From Chamaecyparis obtusa (taxonomy: Eukaryota; Streptophyta; Pinopsida; Cupressales; Cupressaceae), in assembly GCA_027943335.1 (NCBI GenBank), contig BSBK01006397.1, positions 253,001 through 317,000 of the forward strand: 64,000 nt of DNA, given 5' to 3'. The translations under genes were made by a program, and so were the position numbers. Shown one piece after another: positions 60,404 to 64,000 of this stretch. Numbering within the stretch: position 1 is the stretch's first letter; each line of letters begins with the position of its first letter. Below the pieces are notes generated by a model. That model did not search any database and was not told where the DNA came from. It was given only the letters and a program-made list of their open reading frames with translations.

Positions 60404-63292
60404 GGACTAGAAATTATCAATGTCTAGATCCTTAGGTACGTTAGCCCCAAGAAGGACTTGATCAAGGATGTCCCTATGAGCAGGAGAGATTTCAAGCAAC
60501 TCAAGTATTGAGATTTGAGATAAAGTATGTTGAAGTTGATCAACCAGATTGTATTCTTGTGTAGATGAAAGGGTAGTTGGTTTGGATGTTGAGGTTGTTT
60601 TTTGCTTAGGAGCAGAGGAGGAAGAAGAACCTTCTCCTAATAGAGTGACTTTCTCTTGAGAGTGGATTACCGCATTAGATGATTTAGCTTCAACTTTATC
60701 CTTAGCTTTAATAATATTAATAGTATGATTGGAGGACTCAAGCATGTTGATCACATTGTCACTAGTAGAGTAGGTGTAACCAGCCTTATCATCCTTTGCC
60801 TTAGAAGACTCGCCTTTCTCAAATTTAGGAAAAGGCTCTTTGAAAGCCTTATGATCATTGTTCTCTTGTGGGGGGTTAACCACAATAGACTCATCATCAA
60901 TTAGATCCTGGATGAGATTCTTAAGCTTCATACATTCATTAGTATTATGGCCTTTATTGTGATGATAATCACAATAATGGTTGTCATTCTACCATTTAGG
61001 TTTTATCTCAGGATCATAGGGTCTTGAGTTATCAGGCAAGGTAATGAACTTATTAGTCAAAAGAATCTTCAATGAATTTTCAATCTATTCTCCGAGAGGA
61101 GTGAAGTTTCTCTTAGGATTAAAGGTCCAAGACTTATCAGTTTTGGAGCTTGTTGAATCATTCCTATTAGCTTTCACAATAGTAGATAGATTGAAAGTTG
61201 GCTCTTTAGGAGTGGTAGACACTGAAGTTGTACCCATGATTCCATCATTGATGACATCTTTAGTCTTGTTCCAGAATTTTTTCTTATCCTTATTATCTTG
61301 GTTGTTCGAAGAGGATTTATGCTCTTTAGATTGAAGAGTGATATTGTCCTTATGAACAAGGACATCCTCTATATGAATAGATGCCAAATTGTCAAATGAA
61401 GCATGAGTTTGTATTTGAAATGCCTAATTCATTTCAGGAGCCAAAGAATTGATGAATATATCAGTCTTTTCAATCTCAGGAATCTACCTAAGATAACATG
61501 AATAAAGCTTTCACCATCCCTAAAGGAAAACCACAAAGGATTCACCTTGGCGTTGTTTGATATTGCAAAGATCAAGCATGGTGATAGCATGTTGGATATT
61601 ATAGGAGTATTGTTGAATAAACTTGTACACTAGTTGGTCAAATGATTTAAGAGGAGGAGATATTTTAGTGAGCCACTCCATAGCTTGACCAATAATAATC
61701 CTAGGAAAGAGTCTCATAAGATAGGTGGGTTCATGCAAGAACTCCATACTTAGTGCACAAAATTCCCTAATATGATCATGAGGACCTCTTCTACCATCAT
61801 ACTTTTCATACTTAGGAAATCCAACCTTTTGAGGAAATGGAGGCATGTATAGATATTTATCAAAGGGAAATGAGCATATTGGTAGGATTAACAAGACAAA
61901 AATAATAGTTACATGTAAATATAACCAATATCAAAAAAGAATAAATTACACAGAAGAGAACACAAGACACAAAGATTTAATGTGGTTCACCCAATCCCTG
62001 GGCTACATCCACCAACAATGAGTCCAATATTATTATTATCCAGTGATTACAACCTGATTATAATCCGCAATCCCTTACAGCTCAATACCACTGCAAGAAG
62101 CTACTAAAAACATACATACTAAAATCCCTAACCCTAAGCTATTTTATACAAGCTTTTTGTCACTTTAGGGTTAGAATTGGTTACAACATGTTGGCCCGAA
62201 CCATGATGAGGGTGAGGGGAAAAGTGTATAGTACTTCCCTGATAAATCACCAAAATATAACAATATCCCACTTGATGATTGATCAGAATCCACACAAAGC
62301 AACAATCTCCCACTTGGAGACGGATCCAGTAGCTGAACCGCTACCATGTGAAGCTCCCACTGGATCCAACCATCCTGGACTTTGTTGTTCCTTTATTCTA
62401 TTTAGTCGAGTAGACCAACTGAAGATGAACAAGAGTAAACTTCTCTAGTAAACTTTTGTAAACATATCTGCTAGATTATCATCTATATGTATCTTTTCCA
62501 GCTTTAACTGCCCATCATCCAAAACTGACCCTATGAAATGGTATCGTAACTGTATGTGTTTTGTCTTTGAGTGAAAAGAAGAATTCTTTGCAAGATGAAT
62601 GGCACTTTGGCTTTCTGTATACAGATAATTATTCATTTGTACAGTACTTCCCTGATCAATCACCACAATATAACACATATAGACTCAAGCGAAAAATATG
62701 TTCTTGGTTGTTCCTTTTCCTTTTCCAAGCGTAGCATTTGTTTCATCATTTATTCCATCTGTCTCTTCATGATTTCCATTTTAGATGGTTCTTTCTTTAT
62801 CAAATTGTCAACATCAAATTTGTGAGGGAGCTTAACTCCTTGTGAGGCCAAGTGAAAGAAGTATTGATATTTGTTTTGACTCAATGTCAACTTCATAAGT
62901 CTTTGCAAGTGTTCATCTTGTTGAAATTGCAAGATATCCTCCTCATTTATTTCATTGTCTAAATCACCACCTTGTGAACCATGTGATCCAGATCTAGTAT
63001 GTTGAGAGCCATATTGTGAGCCATGTATAGAGTTGTGATGCTCTTGTTTTTCTTATCCAAAATGCTTGTCACCCAATTATTTTAGAAATTCACCAATCCT
63101 CTTGTTTGGATCTTCCATGATTGGAGTGTAAGAAATACTATGTTCCAACCTAGGAGAGGATAAGGTAGATTCACTAGAGATATTAGGAAAGGGTTTAAAA
63201 CCCTAGGGTATAGGATCTTCTTTAGATGATTTGTCAAAGGTAGCTTCGTGTTTCTTTCCTTCACGAATATGAGATCTAGCTATGACTGACAT
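60404..63292 (-). pseudogene. gag of gypsy E2, split by a copia insertion
   Basis: Start MSV at 63292, aligned with E1. Open stretches 62750-62932 (QRLMKLTLSQNKYQYFFHLASQGVKLPHKFDVD), 61520-61894 (KVGFPKYEKYDGRRGPHDHIREF, GQAMEWLTKISPPLKSFDQLVYKFIQQYSYN), 61085-61387 and 60407-60931 (EYNLVDQLQHTLSQISILELLEISPAH) share one frame. The 61880-62675 insertion lies in an ESIC-SFPFDK stretch. The knuckle region near 60940-61000 is eroded. A Ser-run occurs near 60610-60640. Confidence 0.85.
61880..62675 (-). mobile_element. Internally deleted Ty1/copia copy in E2 gag
   Basis: 796 bp between catat repeats (61875-61879, 62676-62680). On its own strand it has about 38 bp of the 5' LTR start (TGTTATATTGTGGTGATTG), then directly the end of RNase H (SQSAIHLAKNSSFHSKTKHIQLRYHF, IHIDDNLADMFTK; 62445-62637), noncoding DNA, a GTGGGATA-type purine tract and a 384-bp 3' LTR (61880-62263, TGTTATATTTTGG...CTACCA). 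Most of the 5' LTR, primer site, gag, integrase and RT are gone, while the target duplication is perfect. Confidence 0.85.
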
Positions 63293-64000
63293 GAAAGAAT
63301 GTTGTCAAAATCTAAATAAGATGACTTAGGATAACTTGATGTTCAAGCTAGGTAAGTAAAAATGTTCACTTGTCCAAAGTGTAAAGGTGTAAAAGAGATA
63401 TAGCAAAGATAACTTTCCGCAAAGATGTTGAAGCTATGAGTAGATCCATGTGTAAGGCACTCATGAACAAGAAAAGATAAGATAGAGCATCCAAGAGAGG
63501 TAATCAATAACATGGTGGACAAGTGAACATTCTACTAGCCAAGAGTGTAGTCAAGAGATCAAAGTAATCTTTTCTAGCTAGAGGCAATTCCTAACATGTT
63601 GGAATATACCAAATAACAAGATGAGCTAAGGATAACAATGAAGAAGCAATGCTAACAACATTTGAGATTAATCCAAAATTTTGATTCCAAAGGATTGTAA
63701 AGGGTTGATTGACAAGATTAGAGCATTTCCCAGACCAAGTTTGTTTTGAAATCAAGTAGTGTGAACAAGAAATAGTCTTCAAACAATCCAACAAGGGACA
63801 AAGAAACCTTGTGGATACAAGCATATGTGAGGTCTTGTAAGGTATAAACAATGTGTCAAGTTTATCAAGTGTATGTTCCACAAATACTTTCATGAGTCTT
63901 AGCACATTAAAGCACATCTAACAAAACTACCTGTTAGTCCAAGTTCGGCACTCATCCTTTTATTTTTTTTGCAAAGTTTCCCTTGTATGATTTAATTACC
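63293..64000 (-). other. Leader of gypsy E2 (runs off the right edge)
   Basis: Noncoding DNA upstream of the E2 gag start, similar in place and in its first 70 bases to the E1 leader (9357 onward). The primer site and 5' LTR are not reached. The 108-codon open stretch at 63591-63917 shows no motif. Confidence 0.55.

Larger units (their letters stand above)
45853..64000 (-). mobile_element. Ty3/gypsy retrotransposon E2, internally deleted, with nested insertions
   Basis: Same family as E1: matching gag start (MSV), gag, protease, G-patch, 3' noncoding hairpins and LTR end sequences. RT, both RNase H domains and the integrase core are missing; after the G-patch region only an integrase zinc-region fragment remains (57672-58022). 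The 3' LTR is at 45853-46754. The 5' LTR is outside the window on the right. Interrupted by copia C1 (48336-57247) and by a deleted copia copy (61880-62675). The latter adds 801 bp with its target duplication, a multiple of three, so gag stays in frame on both sides. Confidence 0.85.

Overview
The window looks like nuclear DNA of a seed plant made entirely of transposable elements. I found no host gene, no rRNA and no complete tRNA gene. Low GC, nested LTR elements, several plant L1-type LINEs carrying a C-terminal RNase H, and a dual-RNase-H (Tat-like) Ty3/gypsy family all fit a large plant genome. The many old, heavily decayed LINEs make me lean to a gymnosperm, but that is inference. The coding copies seen are pseudogenes with premature stops (mostly TAG), frameshifts or lost catalytic residues.

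Layout, left to right. (1) 1-13018, minus strand: a nearly complete Ty3/gypsy element (E1). It has a 5' LTR at 12022-13018, a primer-binding site that is a long copy of a tRNA-Lys 3' region, a leader, one fused gag-protease-Gpatch-RT-RNaseH-second RNaseH-integrase frame (9356 down to 1506) and a 3' noncoding region with hairpins. Its 3' LTR lies beyond the left edge. (2) 13019-20786, plus strand: LINE-1, its 5' end cut by E1. ORF1 and ORF2 overlap by ATGA, and an unexpected third long ORF lies between the RNase H of ORF2 and the 3' tail. LINE-1 sits inside LINE-2 (minus, 20787-23222). (3) 23235-27586: a decayed Ty1/copia fragment carrying a SINE, then an unassigned stretch, then a LINE ORF1 remnant with a poly(A) end, followed by a (TA)n tract. 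(4) 28.7-44.2 kb, minus strand: LINE-4, split by a complete 6.0-kb LINE-3 (10-bp target duplication) and by a 39.1-43.0 kb LTR-like insertion. That insertion itself carries a 1378-bp retroposon with a perfect 17-bp target duplication. The retroposon ends in the same 3' tail as LINE-1.

(5) 45853-64000, minus strand: a second gypsy element (E2) of the same family. It has lost RT, RNase H and the integrase core. Its 3' noncoding region is split by an 8.9-kb Ty1/copia element (C1, 48336-57247). The 5' LTR of C1 is in turn split by a 1860-bp unit (54673-56532) made of two near-identical LTRs separated by only 18 bp. The gag of E2 holds a 796-bp internally deleted copia copy (61880-62675) with a clean 5-bp target duplication. 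The nesting therefore gives a relative insertion order: E2, then C1, then the LTR pair; LINE-4, then LINE-3; LINE-2, then LINE-1, then E1.

Most worth checking are the third ORF of LINE-1, the tail shared by LINE-1 and the 1.4-kb retroposon, the almost internal-less LTR pair, the tRNA-Lys copy next to the E1 LTR, and the hairpin cluster kept in the 3' noncoding regions of both gypsy elements.
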